Shown here: in pieces, positions 1-5,242 of the stretch
Numbering within the stretch: position 1 is the first letter of the stretch
Layout of the letters: each line of letters opens with the position of its first letter
DNA from: Massilia sp. UBA2604
GTDB taxonomy: Bacteria; Pseudomonadota; Gammaproteobacteria; Burkholderiales; Burkholderiaceae_D
Assembly (NCBI GenBank): GCA_002339265.1
Contig: DDKG01000298.1
Location: 49,004 to 57,001 of the forward strand
Length of the DNA stretch: 7,998 bases
Direction of reading: 5' to 3'
Program-made: the position numbers and the translations under genes
Notes under the pieces: model-generated
Told to the model about the DNA's origin: nothing
Database searches by the model: none
The model's input: only the letters and a program-made list of their open reading frames with translations

Positions 1-530
1 TACCAGAACGCGAGGCCCATCAGCGGGAACGGCAGCAGCGCGACCAGGGCCAGGCGCCAGTCGACGCCCAGCATCATGATCCCCAGCACCATCACCAGGG
101 TCAGCGTGCCGTCGAAGGCGGCCAGCAAGGCTTCGCCGGCCGCCATCTCGATGGCGTCGATGTCGTTGGTGGCCAGCGCCATCAGGTCGCCGGTGCGCTG
201 GCGCTGGTAGAAGGCCGGGCCCTGCGCCGCCAGGCGCGCGTACAGGCGGGTGCGCAGCTCGACGCCCAGGTTGTAGGCGGCCGAATACAGGCGGATGCGC
301 CAGCAGACCCGCAGCACGTAGATCGCCACGCCCAGCGCCACCAGCTCGGCGATCCCGAGCAGCAGGTCGTCCTGGCCGAGGCGGTTGGCGGCGAGGGCGT
401 CGACCATGGCGCCGACCTTGCGCGGGATGAGGACGGTGCAGATCGCGACGCCGATCAGCATGACGGCCGACGAGGCATAGGATTGCCAATGCCGGCGCAC
501 GAAGCCGCCGATCAGCCTGGACAAACTCAT
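1..530 (-). CDS. ABC multidrug exporter, MdlA-like (N-terminal part)
   Basis: This is the N-terminal 176 residues of an ABC exporter half-transporter in the inner membrane; the rest, including the whole ATPase domain, lies beyond the left edge. The visible part is the first half of a type-1 exporter transmembrane domain: a short basic amphipathic start (SLSRLIGGFVRR), hydrophobic segments at about residues 17-40, 57-77 and 135-176, and the conserved intracellular-loop motif RTGDLMALATNDID at 112-125, preceded by FYQRQ. From memory the order and wording of these motifs closely match E. coli MdlA, which pairs with MdlB, so a heterodimer partner would be expected to the left. Substrate is unknown. 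The start is ATG at 528-530 with AAGGA six bases upstream (complement of 537-541). It is separated from the phasin gene by a strong terminator, so it probably has its own promoter; a TACACT hexamer (complement of 580-585) is possible but has no good -35. Exporter fold sure; exact family member less so. Confidence 0.88.
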   Translation of the reverse strand, partial: MSLSRLIGGFVRRHWQSYASSAVMLIGVAICTVLIPRKVGAMVDALAANRLGQDDLLLGIAELVALGVAIYVLRVCWRIRLYSAAYNLGVELRTRLYARLAAQGPAFYQRQRTGDLMALATNDIDAIEMAAGEALLAAFDGTLTLVMVLGIMMLGVDWRLALVALLPFPLMGLAFW

Positions 531-536
531 TCGAAA

Positions 537-541
537 TCCTT
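537..541 (-). promoter_or_regulatory. Ribosome binding site of the ABC exporter gene
   Basis: Read on the minus strand this is AAGGA, ending six bases before the ATG at 530. It supports that ATG as the real start. Confidence 0.6.
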
Positions 542-554
542 GGAAATGCGCCCG

Positions 555-579
555 AAAAAAAAGCGGGCCAGAGCCCGCT
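555..579 (-). terminator. Rho-independent terminator of the phasin gene
   Basis: On the minus strand, AGCGGGC and GCCCGCT form a perfect 7-bp stem (573-579 with 562-568) around the loop TCTG, followed directly by a run of eight T (555-562). It lies about 40 bases after the phasin stop codon and just before the ribosome binding site of the ABC exporter gene, so it should end the phasin transcript and insulate the downstream gene. It has no T run on the plus strand. Confidence 0.88.
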
Positions 580-617
580 AGTGTAGTCGTTTTGCCTATC
601 CGGCGCTTTTCATGTGC

Positions 618-1388
618 TTACTTTCGACGCTTGGGCGGGGTGTCGATGCGGGTGACGGTGGCCGAATCCTTGTCCTCGACCGGAGCCGCCATCGGATGCG
701 GCGCGACCGCCGCTTTCGGAGCGCCCTTGCCGGCGGCCTTGGCGATCGGCTTGGGCTTGGCGACCGGGGCCGGATCGTCGCCGGTGGTCGCCTGGATCTC
801 GTCCGCGCTCACGATCGCCGGTTCTTCCTGGACCACGACCGGTTCGGCCGGCGCCGGCGGTTGTGCTTGCGCCTGCACGACCGGCGCCACTGCGGCCTGG
901 GCGGTATCGGCAACCTTGGCGGCGGTGTCGGCGGCAGCATCGATGGTTTCCTGGGTCGCCGTGGCGGCGGCTTGCGCGACCTGCTCTGCCTGCTCGATTG
1001 TCGCAGTGAGTGGCGCAGTAAGTGGCGCGCTCAGCGCCAGCGGCGCTGCCTGCGCCTCGGACGCGATCGTGCGCAAGGCGAGTGGCTGGGCCTGGGTGGT
1101 GATGTTGACCAGCTCGCGGCCGTAGTTGAACAGGCCGCGCACCTGTTCTTCGGCGTGGGTGCGCAGCACCAGCAGGTCGCGCGGCTGGGTCGCCTCGATC
1201 AGCTGGCGCAGGGTGTGCGACGAGCGCTCGACCGAATCGCGCGAAGCCGACAGGTTCAGCGACAAGATGCGGCTGGCGTTGTCCAGCGCCTGCGTGGCGA
1301 AGGTATTGAAGAAGCGAAACTGCGCATCCAGCTGGGCGCTCAGTTGCCTGGTAGATGCTGCGGACAATTGCTCGGGAAGTGAAGTCAT
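618..1388 (-). CDS. phaP: Phasin family protein (PHA granule-associated)
   Basis: A 256-residue phasin, a protein that coats polyhydroxyalkanoate granules in the cytoplasm and controls their number and size. Residues about 10-105 form the helical Phasin_2 domain: FFNTFATQALDNASRILSLN, then SRDSVERS, PRDLLVLRTHAEEQV and the typical ending NYGRELVNITTQAQ (88-101). After an Ala-rich helical stretch (about 105-170) comes a long low-complexity tail rich in Ala, Pro and Val, then Lys (KPKPIAKAAGKGAPK at 211-225), ending in PPKRRK. Classic members are about 180-195 residues, so this is a tail-extended form. The start ATG is preceded by AGGA at seven bases. It is divergent from the deaminase gene, followed by a strong terminator, and so most likely monocistronic. 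No other PHA genes (phaC, phaA, phaB, phaR) are in the window. Product class is confident; the exact paralogue and the role of the tail are not known. Confidence 0.92.
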   Translation of the reverse strand: MTSLPEQLSAASTRQLSAQLDAQFRFFNTFATQALDNASRILSLNLSASRDSVERSSHTLRQLIEATQPRDLLVLRTHAEEQVRGLFNYGRELVNITTQAQPLALRTIASEAQAAPLALSAPLTAPLTATIEQAEQVAQAAATATQETIDAAADTAAKVADTAQAAVAPVVQAQAQPPAPAEPVVVQEEPAIVSADEIQATTGDDPAPVAKPKPIAKAAGKGAPKAAVAPHPMAAPVEDKDSATVTRIDTPPKRRK

Positions 1389-1394
1389 TGGAGT

Positions 1395-1398
1395 TCCT
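1395..1398 (-). promoter_or_regulatory. Ribosome binding site of the phasin gene
   Basis: On the minus strand this reads AGGA within GATAGGAACTCC, six to seven bases before the ATG at 1388. Its presence supports this start over internal methionines. Confidence 0.6.
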
Positions 1399-1431
1399 AT
1401 CGGTCAAGTATGGCGCGCTGCAATATCAGCC

Positions 1432-1460
1432 AGTGTACCCACGATTGGCGGGTGTTGCAA
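1432..1460 (-). promoter_or_regulatory. Candidate sigma70 promoter of the phasin gene
   Basis: On the minus strand, TTGCAA (1455-1460) and TACACT (1432-1437) are separated by exactly 17 bases. Each matches four of six consensus positions. Transcription would start near 1425, giving a leader of about 37 bases before the phasin ATG. The -35 sits within the palindrome GTTGCAAC (1454-1461), so a regulator binding there would affect it directly. This is a sequence prediction only. Confidence 0.42.
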
Positions 1461-1504
1461 CGCACAAAGGTGGCTTATTTATTAAGGGTAATATTGCATC
1501 GCAG
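1454..1504. promoter_or_regulatory. TGC/GCA palindromes resembling PhaR operators
   Basis: Two TGC-rich dyads stand upstream of the phasin: GTTGCAACGCA at 1454-1464, overlapping the candidate -35, and TTGCATCGCAG at 1494-1504, which on the minus strand reads CTGCGATGCAA. The second differs by one base from the CTGC-N3-GCAG form described for PhaR, the PHA-responsive repressor of phasin genes, in some alphaproteobacteria. A weaker third match, CTGC-N4-TCAG, lies at 1418-1429. Whether the regulator of this organism uses the same motif is unknown. Confidence 0.35.
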
Positions 1505-1510
1505 CATTGT

Positions 1511-1524
1511 TTGATTTTTATCAA
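1511..1524. promoter_or_regulatory. FNR/Anr-type binding site (perfect consensus)
   Basis: The sequence TTGATTTTTATCAA is an exact match to the FNR/Anr consensus TTGAT-N4-ATCAA, and the dyad extends one more base pair on each side (TTTGAT...ATCAAA, 1510-1525). Its centre (1517.5) lies about 40 bases upstream of the start expected from the TACAAT hexamer at 1545-1550. That is close to the -41.5 position of class II FNR-activated promoters. The promoter lacks a recognisable -35, as activator-dependent promoters often do. The same centre is about 92.5 bases upstream of the start predicted for the divergent phasin promoter, a distance compatible with class I activation. FNR, Anr and Dnr proteins sense low oxygen or NO; which one exists here is not visible. 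Confidence 0.6.
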
Positions 1525-1541
1525 AAACGATGTGCCTGAAT

Positions 1542-1550
1542 TGCTACAAT
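1542..1550 (+). promoter_or_regulatory. Extended -10 of the deaminase promoter
   Basis: TGCTACAAT combines a TACAAT hexamer (five of six consensus bases) with the TGn extension. No -35 hexamer is seen at the usual spacing (1522-1527 is CAAAAA), which suits an activator bound at 1511-1524. Transcription would start near 1557-1559, leaving a leader of about 17 bases that contains the ribosome binding site. Confidence 0.55.
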
Positions 1551-1562
1551 TTGTCGATCAAC

Positions 1563-1568
1563 AAAGGA
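1563..1568 (+). promoter_or_regulatory. Ribosome binding site of the deaminase gene
   Basis: AAAGGA, six bases before the ATG at 1575. It decides the start: an upstream in-frame ATG at 1530 lies before the predicted transcription start and has no such site. Confidence 0.7.
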
Positions 1569-1574
1569 TTGAAC

Positions 1575-2879
1575 ATGGACCTCGTGATTCGCAATGCTGC
1601 TCTTCCTGATGGCCGGAAAGGTGTCGATATCGGCATCGTTGACGGCCGCATTGCCGCCGTCGAACCGCGGCTTGCAGCCCGGGGTGCACATGAAATCGAC
1701 GCCGCAGGCGACCTGGTCAGCCCGCCCTTTGTCGACGCCCATTTCCACATGGATGCCGTGCTGAGCTATGGCTTGCCGCGCGTGAACCGCAGCGGCACCC
1801 TGCTCGAAGGCATCGCGCTATGGGGCGAGCTGAAACCCGAACTGACCCAGGACGCCCTGGTCGAGCGCGCGCTGCGCTATTGCGACTGGGCGGTGGCGCG
1901 CGGCCTGCTGGCGATCCGCAGCCACGTCGATATCTGCGACGATCGGCTGCTGGCGGTGGAAGCGCTGCTCGAGGTGAAACGCCGGGTGGCGCCGTATCTC
2001 GACCTGCAGCTGGTGGCGTTTCCGCAGGATGGCCTGCTGCGCAGCCCGACCGCCTTCGACAACATGAAACGCGCGATCGGCATGGGCGTGGACGTGGTCG
2101 GCGGCATCCCCCATTTCGAGCGCACCATGGCGCAGGGCGCCGAGTCGGTGCGCCTGCTGTGCGAGTTCGCGGCCGAACGCGGTTTGCGGGTCGACATGCA
2201 TTGCGACGAGAGCGACGACCCGCTGTCGCGCCATATCGAGACGCTGGCGTACGAAACCCAGCGCCTCGGCCTGCAGGGCAGGGTGGCCGGTTCGCACCTG
2301 ACCTCGATGCACTCGATGGACAATTATTACGTGAGCAAGCTGCTGCCGTTGATCGCCGAGAGCGGCGTGGCGGCGATCGCGAACCCGCTGATCAACATCA
2401 CCCTGCAGGGGCGCCACGACACCTATCCCAAGCGGCGCGGCATGACCCGCGTGCCCGAGCTGATGGCGGCCGGCGTCGACGTCGCCTTCGGCCACGATTG
2501 CGTGCTCGATCCCTGGTACGGCATGGGCTCGGGCGACATGCTCGAGGTGGCGCACATGGGCCTGCACGTGGCGCAGATGACGGGGCTGGAGGCGATGCAG
2601 GCCTGCTATGCCGCCATCACCGAGACGCCGGCGCGCATCCTCGGGCTCGACGGCTATGGCCTGGCGCCGGGCTGCCACGCAGATTTGGTGATCCTCGACG
2701 CCGGCTCATCGGTCGAGGCGATCCGCCTGCGCGCGGCGCGCCGCTACGTGCTGCGGCGCGGCCGGGTGGTGGCCGAGGCGCCGGCCGCCGCCAGCCGCCT
2801 GCATCTGGATGGAAGGCCCGCCAGCGCCGACTTTCGGCTGCCGCACGACAACAATCCTGCAAACCGGGAGGTGCCGTGA
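1575..2879 (+). CDS. codA: Cytosine deaminase-like amidohydrolase
   Basis: A 434-residue cytoplasmic metal-dependent deaminase of the amidohydrolase superfamily, close in length and motif order to E. coli CodA (427), which converts cytosine to uracil and ammonia in pyrimidine salvage. Visible in order: the beta-sandwich start (MDLVIRNAALPDG); metal ligands HFH at 56-58; the substrate-contacting glutamine in VAFPQDG (Q151); HCDE with H209 and catalytic E212; H241 in SHLTSMHS; and the metal-binding D308 in FGHDCVLDPWY. QGRHDTYPKRRGMTRV is also nearly as in CodA. The position after D308, Asp314 in CodA, is Cys309 here, and CodA Phe316 is Leu311; both lie near the base's C5 edge, so the preferred substrate may be a 5-substituted cytosine such as 5-methylcytosine, or another oxidised base. 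No codB permease adjoins. Start at 1575 chosen for its ribosome binding site. Probably regulated through the FNR-like box upstream. Family certain, substrate not. Confidence 0.9.
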   Translation: MDLVIRNAALPDGRKGVDIGIVDGRIAAVEPRLAARGAHEIDAAGDLVSPPFVDAHFHMDAVLSYGLPRVNRSGTLLEGIALWGELKPELTQDALVERALRYCDWAVARGLLAIRSHVDICDDRLLAVEALLEVKRRVAPYLDLQLVAFPQDGLLRSPTAFDNMKRAIGMGVDVVGGIPHFERTMAQGAESVRLLCEFAAERGLRVDMHCDESDDPLSRHIETLAYETQRLGLQGRVAGSHLTSMHSMDNYYVSKLLPLIAESGVAAIANPLINITLQGRHDTYPKRRGMTRVPELMAAGVDVAFGHDCVLDPWYGMGSGDMLEVAHMGLHVAQMTGLEAMQACYAAITETPARILGLDGYGLAPGCHADLVILDAGSSVEAIRLRAARRYVLRRGRVVAEAPAAASRLHLDGRPASADFRLPHDNNPANREVP

Positions 2880-2943
2880 TTATTTGTGAGATTTCAGGCA
2901 AAATAACTGACCGCCGGGTTCTGGCATTTGCAAACTGACTGTT

Positions 2944-3471
2944 GTGAGAGATATTGAAATTCGTCCCGCCGTCGAAGCCGACTTCGAGGCGATCTGGACC
3001 ATTTTTTGCGCCCACGTGGTGGCCGGTGAAAGCTATGTCTTCACCACGGCCACCTCGCGCGAGGCCGGCCATCATTACTGGATGGGCCCGGGCGTGCACA
3101 GCTACGTCGCGGTGAGCGCGGCGGGGCGCGTGCTGGGGATGTACCGGCTGGTGCCGAACCAGGTCGGGCGCGGCCACCACGTGGCCAACGCCTCGTACAT
3201 GGTCAGCCCGTCGGCGCAAGGCGCGGGCATCGGCCGCCTGATGGGCGAACACAGCCTGGCCGAAGCGCGCAGCCAGGGTTTCCTGGCGATGCAGTTCAAT
3301 CACGTGGTCAGCACCAATGCCGCCGCCATCGGGCTGTGGAAGAAGCTGGGCTTTTCCATCGTCGGCACCCTGCCCAAGGCCTTCCGCCACAAGCGCCTGG
3401 GTTATGTCGACGCCTACGTGATGTACCAGCTGCTGCAAGACCCCGACCACTGGCCGACCACGGACGAGTAG
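2944..3471 (+). CDS. GNAT family N-acetyltransferase
   Basis: A 175-residue single-domain acetyltransferase that would move an acetyl group from acetyl-CoA to an amine. It begins IEIRPAVEADFEAIW, the usual first strand and helix of the fold. The acetyl-CoA-binding motif is VSPSAQGAGIGRLM (87-100), with the Q-x-x-G-x-G pyrophosphate loop at 92-97. It is followed by NHVVSTNAAAIGLWKKLGF (119-137), the typical Asn and aromatic region, and ends GYVDAYVMYQLL. The layout resembles phosphinothricin- or RimI-like members, but the substrate cannot be told. The start is GTG: an in-frame stop at 2908-2910 leaves no ATG upstream, and the N-terminus fits the family. No clear ribosome binding site precedes it, so its translation may be weak or depend on the upstream message. 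It lies 64 bases after the deaminase and could be cotranscribed with it. Confidence 0.85.
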   Translation: MRDIEIRPAVEADFEAIWTIFCAHVVAGESYVFTTATSREAGHHYWMGPGVHSYVAVSAAGRVLGMYRLVPNQVGRGHHVANASYMVSPSAQGAGIGRLMGEHSLAEARSQGFLAMQFNHVVSTNAAAIGLWKKLGFSIVGTLPKAFRHKRLGYVDAYVMYQLLQDPDHWPTTDE

Positions 3472-3504
3472 TAGCGAGTAATAGGCCGGGGTATGATCTC
3501 GGCC

Positions 3505-4020
3505 ATGACCGAGATCCTCACCACTGCCCGCCTGCGCCTGCGCCTCGTGACCGAGGACGACGCCCCCTTTTACCTGGCGCTGGTGAACGACCCTGCCTTC
3601 ATCGCACATATCGGCGACCGCCAGCTGCGCACCGTCGACGCCGCGCGCCGCGGCTTGCTCGAAGGACCGATCGCGATGCAGGAGAAATACGGCCATTCGC
3701 TGTACCTGGTCGAGCGGCTGGAAGATGGCGTGCCGATCGGCCTGTCGGGCCTCGTCAAGCGCGACACCCTGGAGTACGTCGACATCGGCTATGCCTTCCT
3801 GCCCGCGTACCGCGGATGCGGCTACGCCTTCGAGTCGGGACAGGCGGTGGTAGGCCTGGCGGCGCGGCTGGGCATCCGGCGCCTGGCGGCGATCGTTTCG
3901 CCCGGCAACGCGGCCTCGATCGCGCTGCTGCAGCGCCTGGGCCTGCGCTTCGAACGCTGCGCCAGCCTTGCCCCCGGCCAGGCGCTGGTCAACGTGTACC
4001 TGGCCGATCTGGATGGTTGA
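3505..4020 (+). CDS. GNAT family N-acetyltransferase, RimJ-like
   Basis: A 171-residue acetyltransferase of the RimJ/RimL type (Acetyltransf_3 style). It starts MTEILTTARLRLRLVTEDDAPF, the standard opening for this subfamily. The acetyl-CoA motif is DIGYAFLPAYRGCGYAFE (93-110), with the RGxGYAxE loop, followed by SPGNAASIALLQRLGLRFE (132-150). Family members acetylate protein N-termini, small amines or antibiotics; which applies here is not visible. It shares little sequence with the acetyltransferase just upstream, so the pair is not a recent tandem duplication. The start is placed at the second in-frame ATG (3505), where family similarity begins; an ATG at 3493 would add MISA. Neither has a convincing ribosome binding site. 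A TATGAT hexamer at 3492-3497 lies 7 bases before 3505 and could give a nearly leaderless message. It begins 33 bases after the preceding stop. Confidence 0.85.
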   Translation: MTEILTTARLRLRLVTEDDAPFYLALVNDPAFIAHIGDRQLRTVDAARRGLLEGPIAMQEKYGHSLYLVERLEDGVPIGLSGLVKRDTLEYVDIGYAFLPAYRGCGYAFESGQAVVGLAARLGIRRLAAIVSPGNAASIALLQRLGLRFERCASLAPGQALVNVYLADLDG

Positions 4021-4048
4021 GTAGCGCACCTTGTGCGGGTATTGACAG

Positions 4049-4057
4049 TGATACGAT
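4049..4057 (+). promoter_or_regulatory. Candidate extended -10 promoter of the lipid kinase
   Basis: TGATACGAT carries the TGn extension and a TACGAT hexamer (four of six consensus bases). Transcription would begin near 4064, leaving a leader of about 34 bases before the ATG at 4098. Only a weak -35 (TTGTGC, 4031-4036) is present, at a short 15-base spacing. A consensus TTGACA at 4042-4047 is too close to serve this -10. Confidence 0.35.
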
Positions 4058-4097
4058 GGCGCATCCTCAACGCCCGCTTACCGAAACGATTATTCCA

Positions 4098-5084
4098 ATG
4101 CCATCCAACGAGCTGCTGCCAGACGCCCATTTCTACATTGTCTTGAATGCCGGTTCGGGGCATTCCGAGACCGAAGAGCGCATCTCGACGATCCGCGAGG
4201 TCATGGACAAGTCGGGCCGGGTCTGCCACCTGGAAGTGGTCGACAACCCCGAACGGTTGGAGGATATCGCGCGCGAGATGGCCGGCAAGGCGTTCGCCAG
4301 CGGCGGCGTGCTGGTCGCGGCCGGCGGCGACGGCACCATCAACACGGTCGCGCACCAGGCGGTGCTGGCCGGCTGCCTGTTCGGCGTGCTGCCGCAGGGC
4401 ACCTTCAATTACTTCGGCCGCACCCACGGCATTCCGGAAGACCTGGCCGAGGCAGTGTACGCGATGCTGCGCGCCGAAGTGCGGCCGGTGCAGATCGGCA
4501 TGCTCAACAACAAGATCTTCCTGGTCAATGCCAGCGTGGGCTTGTATCCGGCGCTGCTCGAGGAACGCGAGCACGACAAGCGCGAATATGGCCGCAGCCG
4601 CGTGGTGGCTTTCCTGTCGGCGATCAAGATGGCGCTGCGCCCGCACCGCCACCTGCGCATCACGCTCGAACTCGACGGCAAGGAAAAACGCCTGCGCACC
4701 ACTACCTTGTTCGTGGGTAATAATCGGCTGCAGATGGAGCAGGTCGGGATGAATGAGCTGACCGAGGCGGTGGAAGAGGGACAGTTGGTGGCGCTGGCGC
4801 CCAAGCCGATGGGCAAGCTCGGACTACTGGGCCTGCTGATCCGCGGCGCCTTCGGCAAGCTGGGTGCGGGCGACGACGTCATCGCCTTTGCGTTCAAGAG
4901 CATGACGGTGAAGACGCCGTCGTTGTATGGCCGGCGGCGCCTGAAGGTGGCGGCCGACGGCGAGGTGAGCAAGATGGCGACGCCGTTCGAGTTCAAGGTC
5001 CTCGAAGGGCGGCTCAAGTTGCTGGTGTCGGAAAAAGGACGCGGCACGCCGCGTCCTGTCGAAGGCACTTTTGAGACGGCGTGA
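4098..5084 (+). CDS. Diacylglycerol kinase family lipid kinase
   Basis: A 328-residue cytoplasmic or membrane-associated lipid kinase of the DAGK catalytic-domain family (DgkB/YegS/BmrU group), which phosphorylates diacylglycerol or a related lipid with ATP. Motifs: N-A-G-S-G at 17-21; the nucleotide-binding GGDGTIN at 76-82 after VLVAA; PQGTFNYFGRTHGIP at 99-113, matching the family's P-x-GT-x-N-x-F-A-R block with Gly in place of Ala; FLVNASVGLYP at 141-151; and the C-terminal beta-sandwich with AADGE at 285-289. There are no clear membrane segments. The unusual basic stretch ALRPHRHLR (179-187) lies in the second domain. The start is taken at 4098, where similarity begins and downstream of a candidate -10; ATG 4056 would add 14 residues but overlaps that -10. 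Neither has a good ribosome binding site. It could belong to lipid salvage or polar-lipid turnover; neighbours do not settle it. Confidence 0.88.
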   Translation: MPSNELLPDAHFYIVLNAGSGHSETEERISTIREVMDKSGRVCHLEVVDNPERLEDIAREMAGKAFASGGVLVAAGGDGTINTVAHQAVLAGCLFGVLPQGTFNYFGRTHGIPEDLAEAVYAMLRAEVRPVQIGMLNNKIFLVNASVGLYPALLEEREHDKREYGRSRVVAFLSAIKMALRPHRHLRITLELDGKEKRLRTTTLFVGNNRLQMEQVGMNELTEAVEEGQLVALAPKPMGKLGLLGLLIRGAFGKLGAGDDVIAFAFKSMTVKTPSLYGRRRLKVAADGEVSKMATPFEFKVLEGRLKLLVSEKGRGTPRPVEGTFETA

Positions 5085-5105
5085 ATCCGCTTAGCTAGCG
5101 CAAAT

Positions 5106-5218
5106 ACGTCGTTCCCGCGAAGGCGGGAACCTAAGTTCGCAAGCATCTCGATAACGCATGCAGTACTTGGGTTCCCGCCTCCGCGGGAAGTCGTTACCTC
5201 CAGTGGAGGTAACGACGT
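5106..5218. repeat. Fold-back (MITE/REP-like) repeat of three hairpins
   Basis: A 113-base palindromic element between two convergent genes. It is bounded by perfect 8-base inverted ends, ACGTCGTT (5106-5113) and AACGACGT (5211-5218). Inside are three hairpins: GTTCCCGC/GCGGGAAC (5111-5118 with 5123-5130, loop GAAG); TTCCCGC/GCGGGAA (5172-5178 with 5183-5189, loop CTCC); and a perfect 12-bp stem with a three-base loop (5190-5201 with 5205-5216, loop AGT). The first two hairpins are inverted copies of one unit, each with a flank of the type GGGAACC(T/C)AAGT pointing inward, separated by about 40 bases. This is the design of paired REP or small fold-back elements found scattered in intergenic DNA. 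It has no open reading frame and no T run, but could still attenuate or stabilise both converging transcripts. Confidence 0.72.
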
Positions 5219-5242
5219 GGTGGCTGATTGTCTTGCCAGGTT

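Noticed and set aside
592..1382. Two plus-strand open frames opposite the phasin gene
   Set aside because: One is a low-complexity Ala/Gly/Ser stretch and the other Arg/Gly-rich; both mirror the Ala-rich phasin tail, and the phasin frame has a domain, a ribosome binding site and a terminator.
1530..1574. In-frame N-terminal extension of the deaminase from the ATG at 1530
   Set aside because: It overlaps the predicted promoter (-10 at 1545-1550), lacks a ribosome binding site, and would add residues before the usual family N-terminus.
2944..4020. Two acetyltransferases as a tandem duplication or a toxin-antitoxin pair
   Set aside because: They belong to different GNAT subgroups with little shared sequence, and no small antitoxin-like gene (such as a ribbon-helix-helix protein) adjoins either.
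2617..4029. A 470-codon open frame on the minus strand across the deaminase end and both acetyltransferases
   Set aside because: It lies antisense to three well-supported genes, its composition is the Arg/Ala/His/Gln-rich type made by high-GC third positions, and it shows no recognisable domain.
4042..4047. Consensus TTGACA as a -35 element for the lipid kinase
   Set aside because: It is only four bases from TACGAT, and no -10-like hexamer occurs 16-18 bases downstream.
3336..4097. Long upstream extension of the lipid kinase frame
   Set aside because: It overlaps both acetyltransferase genes in another frame and encodes Arg/Pro-rich shadow sequence; kinase similarity begins only after 4098.
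5106..5218. Short CRISPR array or tandem repeat
   Set aside because: The repeated units are inverted, only two in number, imperfect and themselves hairpins; there is no regular repeat-spacer pattern.
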